From NCBI GenBank assembly GCA_019118645.1, contig DWYN01000028.1, positions 1-64,000 of the forward strand: a stretch of DNA of 64,000 nucleotides, in the 5' to 3' direction. The stretch's first letter is position 1. Every line of letters begins with the position of its first letter. Below, one piece after another: positions 1 through 7,527 of the stretch. This stretch comes from Candidatus Blautia excrementipullorum. GTDB taxonomy: Bacteria; Bacillota; Clostridia; Lachnospirales; Lachnospiraceae. The translations under genes and the position numbers were made by a program. The notes beneath the pieces were generated by a model. It ran no database searches. It saw only the letters and a program-made list of their open reading frames with translations, and had not been told where the DNA came from.

Positions 1-313
1 AGCGCGCTTTAACTGGCGGGATGCTGATTGAAAATGCACCATTTTCCTTGGTTAAGGAATAGGACAACTGAACATTGAAAAGCCGGAAAAGCCCGGAATA
101 CCAAGGAAAATCGGCGCTCAAAGGAGTTTAATATGGTCTCAAAGCAGCTCGTCGTGCGCCTCAGTTCAGCAAACGATAAAACTGTTTCAAAACAGCCTTC
201 AAACCCCGAAACCACACGGTTTTCGGGGTTTTTTTGAAACCAGATTGTTTCCGGGGACGTATTCCCGGCGCTGCAAATATATGAAAGAAACACTACCAAA
301 GGAGGAGTAAGGT
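1..313. other. Left-edge intergenic region
   Basis: I see no convincing gene here. The minus-strand ORF at 9-299 reads back through a terminator hairpin and has no family resemblance. A 35-codon plus-strand ORF starts at 133 behind an AAGGAG-like site but also runs through the same terminator. An 11-bp inverted repeat (ATTTTCCTTGG near 41, its complement near 101) is present. The stretch probably holds the 3' flank of a gene left of the window and the leader of the LysR gene. Confidence 0.5.
202..235 (+). terminator. Rho-independent terminator
   Basis: An AACCCCGAAA / TTTTCGGGGTT stem around a short CCACACGG loop is followed by a T run. It would end transcription entering from the left edge, before the LysR gene. 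Confidence 0.75.
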
Positions 314-1129
314 ATGCTGTTAAGGCAGATGAAATATTTTGTGGCTGTTATTGATTGTAACAGTTTCACGGAGGCGGCGGAACAGTGTTACATTTCTCAA
401 TCAGCAATTTCTCAGCAGATTCAGTCAATGGAAAAAGAATTGGGAGTTGAACTGATTCACCGGGGAAATCGGCGGTTTACAATAACGCCTACTGGTCAAT
501 ATTTTTATTCTCACTGTAAAGCAATTCTGGAGCAGGTTGACGAGCTGATTCGTGAGACGAAACGTCTCGGAACAGATAATGAATTACAGCTGCGCATCGG
601 ATATTTGCGATGCTACAGCGGGATGGAACTCTATCAGGCCATTGAGGAATTTTCGAAAATATACCCGGAAGTGACCATCAATATTGTGAACGGAACCCAT
701 GAAGAGCTTTATGATCTGCTGCGCTTTTGCGGCGTGGATCTGATATTAAGCGATCAGCGCAGAGCGTTCTCTGATACCTACATGAATTATGAGCTGATGA
801 AGTGCGGGTGCTATGCGGAACTTTCAGTCAATAATCCTCTCAGTAAACAGGAATATTATCAAAATACTCTGGGATTTGGGGGCAGTTATCTGTTTGCAGA
901 CAATTTAGAAGAAGGACGGCTGCTGGTGTTAAGCAATCGGGGATTTCTTCCGGTTGAAAGCGTGGGAACGCTTCCGCCGGAAAGAGCTTCTATCCGAAGG
1001 CTTCCAATCTGTCAGGAAGGCCGTCAGATTATGCGGAATTACTGCGCATTCTGGAGAAAAGACCAGACAAATTACTATATCGAAGAATTTACAAATATCC
1101 TACATAAGCTCATGACTGGTGAAAATTAA
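314..1129 (+). CDS. LysR-family transcriptional regulator
   Basis: 271 residues. The N-terminal winged helix-turn-helix (about residues 1-60, with SFTEAAEQCYISQSAISQQI) is the classic LysR DNA-binding domain. The rest is a LysR substrate-binding fold, slightly shorter than the usual 290-300 residues. The start follows an AAAGGAGGAG site. A strong terminator follows the stop, so it is probably monocistronic. LysR proteins usually sense a small metabolite and control neighbouring enzyme genes. Here the neighbours (reductase remnant, SnoaL-like, CMD-like) look like a small oxidoreductase cluster now broken up by an IS110 element. The effector is unknown. Confidence 0.9.
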   Translation: MLLRQMKYFVAVIDCNSFTEAAEQCYISQSAISQQIQSMEKELGVELIHRGNRRFTITPTGQYFYSHCKAILEQVDELIRETKRLGTDNELQLRIGYLRCYSGMELYQAIEEFSKIYPEVTINIVNGTHEELYDLLRFCGVDLILSDQRRAFSDTYMNYELMKCGCYAELSVNNPLSKQEYYQNTLGFGGSYLFADNLEEGRLLVLSNRGFLPVESVGTLPPERASIRRLPICQEGRQIMRNYCAFWRKDQTNYYIEEFTNILHKLMTGEN

Positions 1130-1138
1130 ACCTTTTTT

Positions 1139-1173
1139 GAAAAGCAGGCAGCCGAAAAAGCAGCCTGCTTTTC
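1139..1173 (+). terminator. Rho-independent terminator after the LysR gene
   Basis: A perfect 11-bp stem GAAAAGCAGGC / GCCTGCTTTTC begins ten bases after the LysR stop. The T-rich right arm serves as the tail. Confidence 0.75.
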
Positions 1174-1244
1174 ACATAAGCTGTGCTAATGGAATATGCC
1201 TGAAAACTGAAATTGCAAAGAAAGGACAGGGAGAATTAAAATAA

Positions 1245-1412
1245 AAGTGTGCTGCGCAGAAGGCAGATCTGCGGGCGCTTATTGAAAATACAGCGAAACA
1301 TGCTGTCCCGGCACAGATCTCCCTTGCCTGGATACTGGGTAAACGACCCTAAATTGCGGCGATTTCCGGTTCCTGTAAGGAAGCCGTATTCGGGAAAACT
1401 TCAACGCTGTAA
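1245..1412 (+). pseudogene. Aldo/keto reductase C-terminal remnant
   Basis: Not in the ORF track. Reading from 1245 gives an aldo/keto-reductase-like C-terminal stretch, including AKHAVPAQISLAWILGKRP, the conserved TPAQIALAWLL region of the family. An in-frame TAA at 1350-1352 then sits where the family usually has Trp. The frame resumes as IAAISGSCKEAV, matching the usual IVPIPGTRK segment, and ends at TAA 1410. There is no start codon or N-terminal barrel, so this is a decayed fragment. The rest of 1174-1660 shows no gene and probably includes the right flank of the IS110 element. Confidence 0.7.
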
Positions 1413-1660
1413 ATATTAAATCAACGAAGGAAAAAGTTAAATAGACTGACGATGCACGGAATCAAATGACGATGTCAAAAGTATTTGGCGGTCATTGTTC
1501 TAACTGAGAAAGACTAACTATTAAAAGTCAAGTCTAAAATGAAGATTTTATGAATGAATTGCGGAAACGCATTTCAGATATATTTGTACCTTGAAAATCG
1601 CATGACAAACAGAGCATCGTATACCGGTGCTCAAAGAGAGTGTTATAGAACAGAAAAAAG

Positions 1661-2836
1661 TTATGCTGCTTTTATGTAAGGCTTACCGGATTTTTCCATT
1701 GCATAGATCAATCGCACAAGTTTCTTTGTGGCGTGAGTAATGGCAACGTTGTAGTGCTTTCCTTCAGAAATCTTCTTCTGAAGATATACACCAAATGTTT
1801 CATCCCAATGGCAGACATACTTGGCAGCATTGATCAGGGCAAAACGCAGATAGCGTGAGCCACGCTTTTCCATATGGGAATAAGAGGATTCCAACTGCCC
1901 GGATTGATAGGTAGATGGAGAAGCTCCGGCGTATGCAAGGATCTTATCCGGGGAATCAAAGCGGGAGAAATCCCCGATTTCAGCCAGAATCATAGCGCCC
2001 ATGCGATAGCCTATTCCGGGAATAGTCAGGATCGGAGAGGAGATTTGATCCATGATCCGTTTGATCTCGGATTCGATTTCCGTGATCTCAGAATCCAGTT
2101 CACCGATTAGTCGGAGTGTGTGCTTTAATTCCAGAGACTTGGCAGGCATGTTAGAGCCAATGGAGACTCTGGCAGCCTCCCGTATTTCAATCGCTTTTTC
2201 CCTGCTGTAACGGCCTTTCGAGGCATTTTTCAACAGCTTCGTCAGGTGTGTCAGATGGCAGGAGGCAATCTCTGTGGCAGAAGGGAGTTCGGAAAGCAGG
2301 GTGTACACAGAAGCCAAATGTAATGATGGAACAAGCTTTTCCAATTCGGGGAAGAGGATGGTGACAAGCCTGGAGACAGACTGTTTGAGCTGAGCGCGTT
2401 TTTGAACCTTATCAAAACGGTAACGAGTGAGTGACTTTAACTCCTCGTTGTGATAAGATGTGTCTGAATAGGACTTCAAGTTTACATCAGACATGAGCAT
2501 CATAGCAATGGTTCGGGCATCGACCTTATCCGTTTTCGTCTTTCTAAGGCTGAGACTTTTTCTGTAAAGATTTGTGTGGAGCGGATTGATAACGAAGGTG
2601 GGGAGACCTTTGTTAATGAGATAACCGAGCAGGTTGTAAGAATAGTGTCCGGTGGCTTCCAGTCCTACTTTTATATTGGACGCATCTGAAGAAATGGATT
2701 GGATCTTGGAAAAAAGATCGTCAAATCCATTCCGGTTATTGTGAATGGTAAAAACCTGAAAGAGGACTTCACCCTTCGAGTTAGTGATAAAGCAGTCATG
2801 CTTATCCTTAGCAACATCAATTCCAACGTAGATCAT
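1661..2836 (-). CDS. IS110-family transposase (DEDD recombinase)
   Basis: 391 residues. The N-terminal RuvC-like DEDD domain shows VGIDVAKDKHD (first Asp), GLEATGHY (Glu) and KTDKVDARTIA (the two late Asps). The C-terminal Transposase_20 domain shows LTIPGIGYRMGAMILAEIGD and AYAGASPSTYQSG, which carries the conserved Ser proposed as nucleophile. The full length matches intact IS110 enzymes, so the element may be active. IS110 elements lack terminal inverted repeats and use a structured non-coding bridge RNA from their own flank to choose targets. Confidence 0.95.
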   Translation of the reverse strand: MIYVGIDVAKDKHDCFITNSKGEVLFQVFTIHNNRNGFDDLFSKIQSISSDASNIKVGLEATGHYSYNLLGYLINKGLPTFVINPLHTNLYRKSLSLRKTKTDKVDARTIAMMLMSDVNLKSYSDTSYHNEELKSLTRYRFDKVQKRAQLKQSVSRLVTILFPELEKLVPSLHLASVYTLLSELPSATEIASCHLTHLTKLLKNASKGRYSREKAIEIREAARVSIGSNMPAKSLELKHTLRLIGELDSEITEIESEIKRIMDQISSPILTIPGIGYRMGAMILAEIGDFSRFDSPDKILAYAGASPSTYQSGQLESSYSHMEKRGSRYLRFALINAAKYVCHWDETFGVYLQKKISEGKHYNVAITHATKKLVRLIYAMEKSGKPYIKAA

Positions 2837-2998
2837 AAGAAGTGCTATGAGACAGCCCGAAAGCGGGAGACTGTATTGGATGTCACAAATGTGAGAAACA
2901 TTGCCCGCAGCATATTGAGATTACAAGATATTTGCAGGAGATCTCGGAGAAATTTGACAGTTTTCAAGGATGGAGATAACAGGAACAAATTACCCTGA
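1661..2998 (-). mobile_element. IS110-family insertion sequence (ends approximate)
   Basis: The transposase gene plus about 160 bp of its 5' flank. The true ends cannot be read because this family has no inverted repeats or reliable target duplication. The downstream end probably lies within about 100 bp of 1661. The element sits between a reductase remnant and a truncated SnoaL-like gene. Confidence 0.5.
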
Positions 2999-3045
2999 TA
3001 ATAAGATCAATGGCAGTCACGGCGTGTAAGACGTCGTGGCTGTTT
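2837..3045 (-). ncRNA. Candidate IS110 bridge-RNA region
   Basis: Roughly 200 bp of non-coding sequence upstream of an intact IS110 transposase, of the size expected for the left end that encodes bridge RNA in the IS110 subgroup. It contains paired segments, for example GACAGCCCGAAAGCGGGAGACTGT just upstream of the start codon. A hairpin lies at 3015-3041. The assignment rests on family knowledge plus position. The guide loops have not been identified. Confidence 0.3.
3015..3041. other. Hairpin beside the IS110 element
   Basis: An 11-bp stem AGTCACGGCGT / ACGTCGTGGCT with two G-U pairs and a GTAAG loop, followed by GTTTT on the plus strand. It could be a weak terminator or a structured part of the element end. 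Confidence 0.4.
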
Positions 3046-3163
3046 TCGCATAAGCCAGACTTATTGATAATCCCCAAAACTGAAATTGCTGATTTTTTAT
3101 AGACGGATAAAATAAATGATAGTAAGAAAACATCACATCAATAAAAGAAAGAGGCAATACGTT

Positions 3164-3493
3164 ATGACAAAAATGGAAGAACTGGAAGCAAGACAGGAAC
3201 TGAAGGCACTGGTTGACAACTATGCAACAGAATCTGACAAGAATAATCAGGACTATTATGTAAATGTGTTTACGCCTGACTGCCATGTACAGGTTTATTT
3301 TGGAGAGACGCTGGGGATGGATCTTCACAATGTGCAGGATGTCATCCGGGAGTATAAAGGATTTGGGGCAGCCAAGGAATCCTTTCATATGAACGGACAG
3401 CCGCTGGCTGATTGCGGAAAGAGAGCAGCATTTTGTGTTCTCAGATACCCGAGTGATTGGAAAATAATGAATGCCGGGAGACTGGCCGGATAA
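3164..3493 (+). pseudogene. SnoaL-like / NTF2-fold protein, 3' truncated
   Basis: The start at 3164 (MTKMEELEARQELKALVDNYA) follows an AAAGAGG site and is preferred over the upstream ATG at 3116. The first 75 or so residues match nuclear-transport-factor-2/SnoaL-like proteins (early helix, FTPDCHVQVYFG strand, FHMNGQ). After HMNGQ the expected central and C-terminal strands are replaced by unrelated residues, and the protein ends at 109 residues rather than about 140. A second open stretch before the next gene (YGGHGNRTEMYAGVV) suggests a joined remnant of another gene. Function is unknown. Confidence 0.6.
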
Positions 3494-3587
3494 GAATGTA
3501 AGATAAACTGGATTATGGCGGCCACGGCAATCGCACAGAAATGTATGCCGGGGTTGTCTGATATAGGAAAGGAATGGTGAATTTGTA

Positions 3588-4358
3588 ATGAGTATTACAG
3601 AAGCATCCAAGAAATATCATGAAAGAATGTTTCCCGGGTATCATTCCAAATTTTTAGAGACTGACCCGGAGTTTATCGAAAGATTTGATAATTTTGCCTT
3701 TGATGAAGTGGTAAACAGTGATGATCTGGACGACCGTACCCGGATGATGGCTATTCTGGCCACGCTGATCGGAAGTCAGAGCATTAATGAATACAAGACA
3801 ATGCTGCCTGCTGCTTTGAACTTTGGTGTGACACCGGTGGAAGCAAAAGAGATTGTCTATCAGGCAGTGGCGTATCTGGGCATTGGTCGGGTATTCCCGT
3901 TCCTCCATGCAGTTAATGATATTCTCATCTCCCGCGGCGTGACATTGCCGCTGGAAGGACAGGCCACCACGACAATGGACACAAGGATGGAGGCTGGCGC
4001 CAAGACTTTAGTGGAGATCAATGGACCTTCTATGAAAGAGTTTGCCCAGTCGGGCCCGGAGGAAACCCGCCATATTAACCGCTGGCTTACAGGAAGCTGT
4101 TTTGGCGATTATTACACCCGCAGAGGGCTTGATTATAAGCAGCGGGAAATGATTACTTTTTGTTTTCTCTCTGCCCAGGGCGGCTGTGAACCACAGCTGA
4201 CCTCACATGCGGCTGCGAATATGCGGGTAGGAAATGATAAGGCATTTTTGATTAAGGTAGTTTCGCAGTGTCTCCCCTTTATCGGCTATCCCCGCAGCCT
4301 GAATGCATTGCGCTGCGTGAACGAGGCAGCGAAAAGCCGGGGGGATACAGAAAAATGA
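3588..4358 (+). CDS. Carboxymuconolactone decarboxylase (CMD) family protein
   Basis: 256 residues, a double-length CMD/AhpD-like helical protein with two related halves (about 20-120 and 150-250). MMAILATLIGSQSINEYKTMLPAALNFGVTP and REMITFCFLSAQGGCEPQLTSH are the repeated core helices. The CxxC peroxidase motif of AhpD is absent, so a redox role is unlikely to follow the AhpD mechanism. The start at 3588 has an AGGAAAGG site. It probably worked with the neighbouring reductase and SnoaL-like genes in a small-molecule conversion under the LysR regulator. Substrate unknown. Confidence 0.85.
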   Translation: MSITEASKKYHERMFPGYHSKFLETDPEFIERFDNFAFDEVVNSDDLDDRTRMMAILATLIGSQSINEYKTMLPAALNFGVTPVEAKEIVYQAVAYLGIGRVFPFLHAVNDILISRGVTLPLEGQATTTMDTRMEAGAKTLVEINGPSMKEFAQSGPEETRHINRWLTGSCFGDYYTRRGLDYKQREMITFCFLSAQGGCEPQLTSHAAANMRVGNDKAFLIKVVSQCLPFIGYPRSLNALRCVNEAAKSRGDTEK

Positions 4359-4368
4359 AATTTAAAGT

Positions 4369-4415
4369 GCAGAGCCTGCTGCCTATATGGACTGAGTGCA
4401 GGATCTGCCTTTTTT
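4369..4415 (+). terminator. Terminator after the CMD-like gene
   Basis: GCAGAGCCTGC pairs with GCAGGATCTGC, with one mismatch in eleven. A CTTTTTTG tail follows. Confidence 0.6.
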
Positions 4416-5199
4416 GTTTGATCTTAATTTTTTTTGAATGTTATCCAGGGAGCAGATTTATGGGAAAAAGTTTTCATATTTTTAAGTCCATTTAGGGTTC
4501 GGTGTATAGCTTATGTTGTTGACAATGTAATAAAGGAAAAGAAAAGTGCCTTAAAATGTGCAACTTTGATACGATCAGGAGGGCATCAGATGATGAAATT
4601 GAATGTAACACTGGAGACGAGGGTGAAGAAAAGTCTGTAAATAAGATTCTGCTATGATGTGACTGGGGAAAAGGCTCGAAAACGGAGCAGGCACTATAAA
4701 GACTTGATACCCCGACAAAATTCAATAAAGCTGCTGGAATTTTGCACATATCCATTCCATTGGAAGAAGCATAGAAGTTGACAGCTTATGAAGATCGATG
4801 TGAGATAACTCAAGAATATAACATAAATATCAAAATTGTTTTTTAAAAAAGCAGCGGAATTATGTATCTGAGGGCTATTCATCGCGTTATCAACTTGGTA
4901 TAATAAAAGAAAAAATTATAATATACCAATTTTAACATCCTTTATGTACGAAGAAGATAAAAATGGCAATTCATTGATTTGGCTACAGACCAATAGAGGC
5001 GAGGAGTTGTTTGAAAAAATAAAACAAGATTTACTGCTTTTTTCAAAAAAACGCTGCTGTAAATTTCTGAAATTGCCGCATATGAAGTATGCCCGCTGGA
5101 AAGGAAAGAGTTTCGTTTGTTCGTATAGGAAGGGCGCATGCCGGAAAACCGATATCAGCACAATGCCGGGAAGACGGGAATTTTAATCAGGAGGAGTTT
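4416..5199. other. Gene-poor stretch with gene scraps
   Basis: No gene of recognisable family. A GGAGGG site precedes ATGATG at 4590, but the frame closes after 16 codons (4590-4640), looking like the 5' end of a lost gene. An ORF at 4944-5186 (MYEEDKNGNSLIW and so on) matches nothing I know and has no clear ribosome binding site. The region is AT-rich with several TATAAT-like boxes around 4900-4925 that may drive the gene at 5200. Confidence 0.45.
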
Positions 5200-6216
5200 A
5201 TGCGGAAAGAAGCGTCCACGGAGCAGTGGAAAGAGTTATATGAAATAGCAACAAAACTGAAGGAGGACAAGCCCTGGGAAGAATTCTGGGATATGGATTT
5301 GATAGGCGTCCGGAGGGGAAGCGAAGAAGATACTGTTTTTTACAGTATACTGGGCCGGGGAGGCGGCTGTTATGGAATTGTGGTGTACGAGGGATATGAG
5401 GGTCTTAATAAATTTCTGATGCTTACCATGCAGGAGACCATGAATCTTTCGGTGGAATATGCGATGTTTTCTCAGCAAAACCTTACCTGTTACTGGGGAA
5501 ACCGTGAAGAGCTGTCGGAAAAGCAGAGAAAAATAATTAAAGAACTGGGATATAAATACAGAGGCAAAAATCAATGGCTTTATTTCATGTCCTATAAGCC
5601 GGGATATTTTCCTTATAATCTGGATCAGGACGAGGTGCTTCGCATGACAGCACATTTGAAGGATCTCGAGGCAGCCCTGCAGTGTTATGAAAAAATAGAC
5701 AGTCCTGTGCAGTTTGAAAATGGGGAAATGTTTTTGCTGAAAATCAATGAGGATAAAAATATTTTCAGCTTTGGAGCAGAACCGCTTCCCTTCACTTCTT
5801 TTCAGTTTGGAAATCTTGTTATTACAGATGAGGAACTGATCTCAGAACTGAAAGAGGTTTCCGGAGCAGATTTCATACTGGAGGCAGATGTTTCGATATT
5901 GGGCGGGTCTGTAAATGACAAGAAGTATGACAGACCGGCGAATCCTTCCATGTGCATGATTGCAGAGGCGAGATCGGGAATGATACTGAAATGCGAGATG
6001 ACTGAACCGGAGGAAGACGCAGTTGCGGTACTTGTGGAGACGCTGGTCGGATTTATATTGCAGTTTGGCGCACCAAAAGAGATCCGTGTGTCAAATGTGA
6101 TTGTGGAGGCGGGGCTGGAACATCTCTGCGAAATATGCGGAACAAAACTCCGGAGAGTAAAAAGACTGAGTAATTTGGATGAATTTATAGAAGGATTTCG
6201 AAGATTTGGCCGGTAG
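5200..6216 (+). CDS. DUF7309/DUF6930-like hypothetical protein
   Basis: 338 residues from the ATG at 5200, chosen for its AGGAGG site eight bases upstream; the ORF-track start at 5089 has none. The N-terminal half begins STEQWKELYEIATKLKEDKPWEEFWDMDLI and contains GRGGGCYGIVVYEGYEGL, resembling DUF7309 proteins. The C-terminal half resembles DUF6930 (two-part alpha/beta fold, AEARSGMIL). No signal peptide or membrane segment, so probably cytoplasmic. Biochemical role unknown. The family assignment is from memory of the pattern. Confidence 0.7.
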   Translation: MRKEASTEQWKELYEIATKLKEDKPWEEFWDMDLIGVRRGSEEDTVFYSILGRGGGCYGIVVYEGYEGLNKFLMLTMQETMNLSVEYAMFSQQNLTCYWGNREELSEKQRKIIKELGYKYRGKNQWLYFMSYKPGYFPYNLDQDEVLRMTAHLKDLEAALQCYEKIDSPVQFENGEMFLLKINEDKNIFSFGAEPLPFTSFQFGNLVITDEELISELKEVSGADFILEADVSILGGSVNDKKYDRPANPSMCMIAEARSGMILKCEMTEPEEDAVAVLVETLVGFILQFGAPKEIRVSNVIVEAGLEHLCEICGTKLRRVKRLSNLDEFIEGFRRFGR

Positions 6217-6266
6217 CTGCAAGTGTGCCATGCATATTTATGCCGGAACTGCCATATAAGACAGAA

Positions 6267-6480
6267 GAATATAGGAGATCAACCTGGCAAACGGCAGAAT
6301 ATAGAAAATCGACTTGGTAAATGACAGAACATGTGAAATCGACTCAGAAAATGGAAGGATGTAGGAGATTAACTTGGTAAACGACAGGATATGTGAGATC
6401 GATTCGGAAAGCAACAGAGTATAGAAAATCAGCTCGGAAAACAGCAGAGTATAGGAGATCAACTTGGAAAAACAGCAGGA
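6267..6480. repeat. 30-bp tandem repeat, about 7 copies
   Basis: Seven units of exactly 30 bp in register at 6271, 6301, 6331, 6361, 6391, 6421 and 6451, with consensus close to ATAGGAGATCAACTTGGAAA plus ACGGCAGAGT. Units differ by point changes, with almost no length change. The array lies between the DUF protein stop and the VOC gene. Plus-strand frames are broken by stops. The minus strand is open as a degenerate 10-residue repeat but lacks a ribosome binding site. Confidence 0.9.
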
Positions 6481-6543
6481 TTTCTCAAAAGCAATAGGGA
6501 CTGAGCCTGCCTGTATCAGATGTGAGCGGAGGATATGTAAGTT

Positions 6544-6906
6544 ATGAGACTGAAAAATGTTCTAATCGCTGTGAAAGATGTGGAGCGTTCCAGAAAATTT
6601 TACAGAGATCTTTTCGGACTGGAGACGATTTTGAATCAGGAGGGAAACGCAATCCTGACAGAGGGTCTGGTGCTGCAGGATAGGAGGATCTGGCAGGAGT
6701 GCCTCGGGAAAGAGATTGCAGCGGAAAATCATGCTTCAGAGTTATACTTTGAAGAAAAAGAAATTGAAAAATTTGTGGAGAAACTGGAGTCCGGTGACTT
6801 TCCTGTCGTCTATGTGACAAAACTCATGCAGTATCCTTCAGGGAAAAAGATCGTGCGTTTTTATGATCCGGACGGAAATCTGATCGAAGTCGGGACGCCG
6901 GGATGA
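6544..6906 (+). CDS. VOC-family (glyoxalase/bleomycin-resistance fold) protein
   Basis: 120 residues, one pair of beta-alpha-beta-beta-beta modules. The start RLKNVLIAVKDVERSRKFYRDLFGLE and the end KKIVRFYDPDGNLIEVGTPG are typical VOC segments, with the last Glu a usual metal ligand. The first metal ligand position lacks His, so the metal centre may be altered. Such small VOC proteins act as lyases, dioxygenase-like enzymes or drug-binding proteins, and the substrate cannot be told here. A GCGGAGGA site precedes the start and a strong terminator follows. Confidence 0.88.
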   Translation: MRLKNVLIAVKDVERSRKFYRDLFGLETILNQEGNAILTEGLVLQDRRIWQECLGKEIAAENHASELYFEEKEIEKFVEKLESGDFPVVYVTKLMQYPSGKKIVRFYDPDGNLIEVGTPG

Positions 6907-6934
6907 TGATAGTAATAAATTTAAACTTTTCAGT

Positions 6935-6967
6935 AAAACAGTTCTATGTATCATAGAGCTGTTTTTT
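6935..6967 (+). terminator. Terminator after the VOC gene
   Basis: A 14-bp stem AAAACAGTTCTATG / CATAGAGCTGTTTT with a 3-base loop and one G-U pair, then TTTTTG. Confidence 0.85.
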
Positions 6968-6985
6968 GTTATTATAAGAGTGAAA

Positions 6986-7014
6986 TTGGACTATTGTGAG
7001 AAAAATGTTATAAT
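6986..7014 (+). promoter_or_regulatory. Sigma-70-type promoter upstream of the sugar-binding protein
   Basis: TTGGAC, a 17-base spacer, then TATAAT. It lies 514 bp upstream of the likely start codon of the next gene, so the transcript would carry a long purine-rich leader. Confidence 0.5.
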
Positions 7015-7230
7015 GGTAGAATTAATATCAGCGCAAATAAGTTAAAAACGGAATATTCAGAGGAAATCAGATAAAAAAGCAGATAAAGAAAATGAAGAAG
7101 CGATATCTTTGATTATAGCAGCTTTTCCCGTACAGGGAAAACCAAAGAACCGGAAGGAAAAGGCGCAGCGGCAGAGGGCGGAAAAGAAATTTAAACGGAA
7201 GAAAACAAATGAAAACAGAAGGAAATAGTT

Positions 7231-7435
7231 GAAAGCAGAAAAAAACAGGCGAAAACCCCAAAATAGAAAACAGAACACAAGGAAATAAATCAGAGAAAGC
7301 AAAAGAAAATTGCTAAACAGGAAGAAATATAAGAAAGCAGAAAAAAACAGGGGAAAACAAAAAAACAGAAAACAGAACACAAGGAAATAAATCGAAGAAA
7401 ACAAAAGAAAATTGAAAAACAGGAAAAATATAGAA
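7231..7435. repeat. Two tandem copies of an approximately 102-bp purine-rich repeat
   Basis: GAAAGCAGAAAAAAACAGG begins one copy at 7231 and the next at 7333. The copies share AGAAAACAGAACACAAGG and AAGAAAATTG segments. The whole 7060-7480 interval is extremely A/G-rich on the plus strand. The minus-strand ORFs there are Phe/Leu/Ser shadows of this bias. No gene is visible in 7015-7527. Confidence 0.75.
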
Positions 7436-7527
7436 AAACAGAAGGAAACATAAGAACAGGAACCGGTAAATATACAAGAGAATTGAAGTTGCCGAAAGAC
7501 AGGAATGACACAGACGGGAGGGCAGAT

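Noticed and set aside
9-299. Minus-strand 96-residue ORF
   Set aside because: It reads through a terminator hairpin, has no ribosome binding site or family match, and mirrors plus-strand leader sequence.
2699-2998. Plus-strand 99-residue ORF opposite the transposase start
   Set aside because: Antisense to an intact IS110 transposase and its flank, without a ribosome binding site.
6238-6462. Minus-strand ORF encoding a 10-residue repeat
   Set aside because: It simply reflects the 30-bp tandem repeat. No ribosome binding site precedes its ATG and no signal or domain is visible.
6267-6480. CRISPR array
   Set aside because: The 30-bp units are contiguous with no unique spacers, and no cas genes are present.
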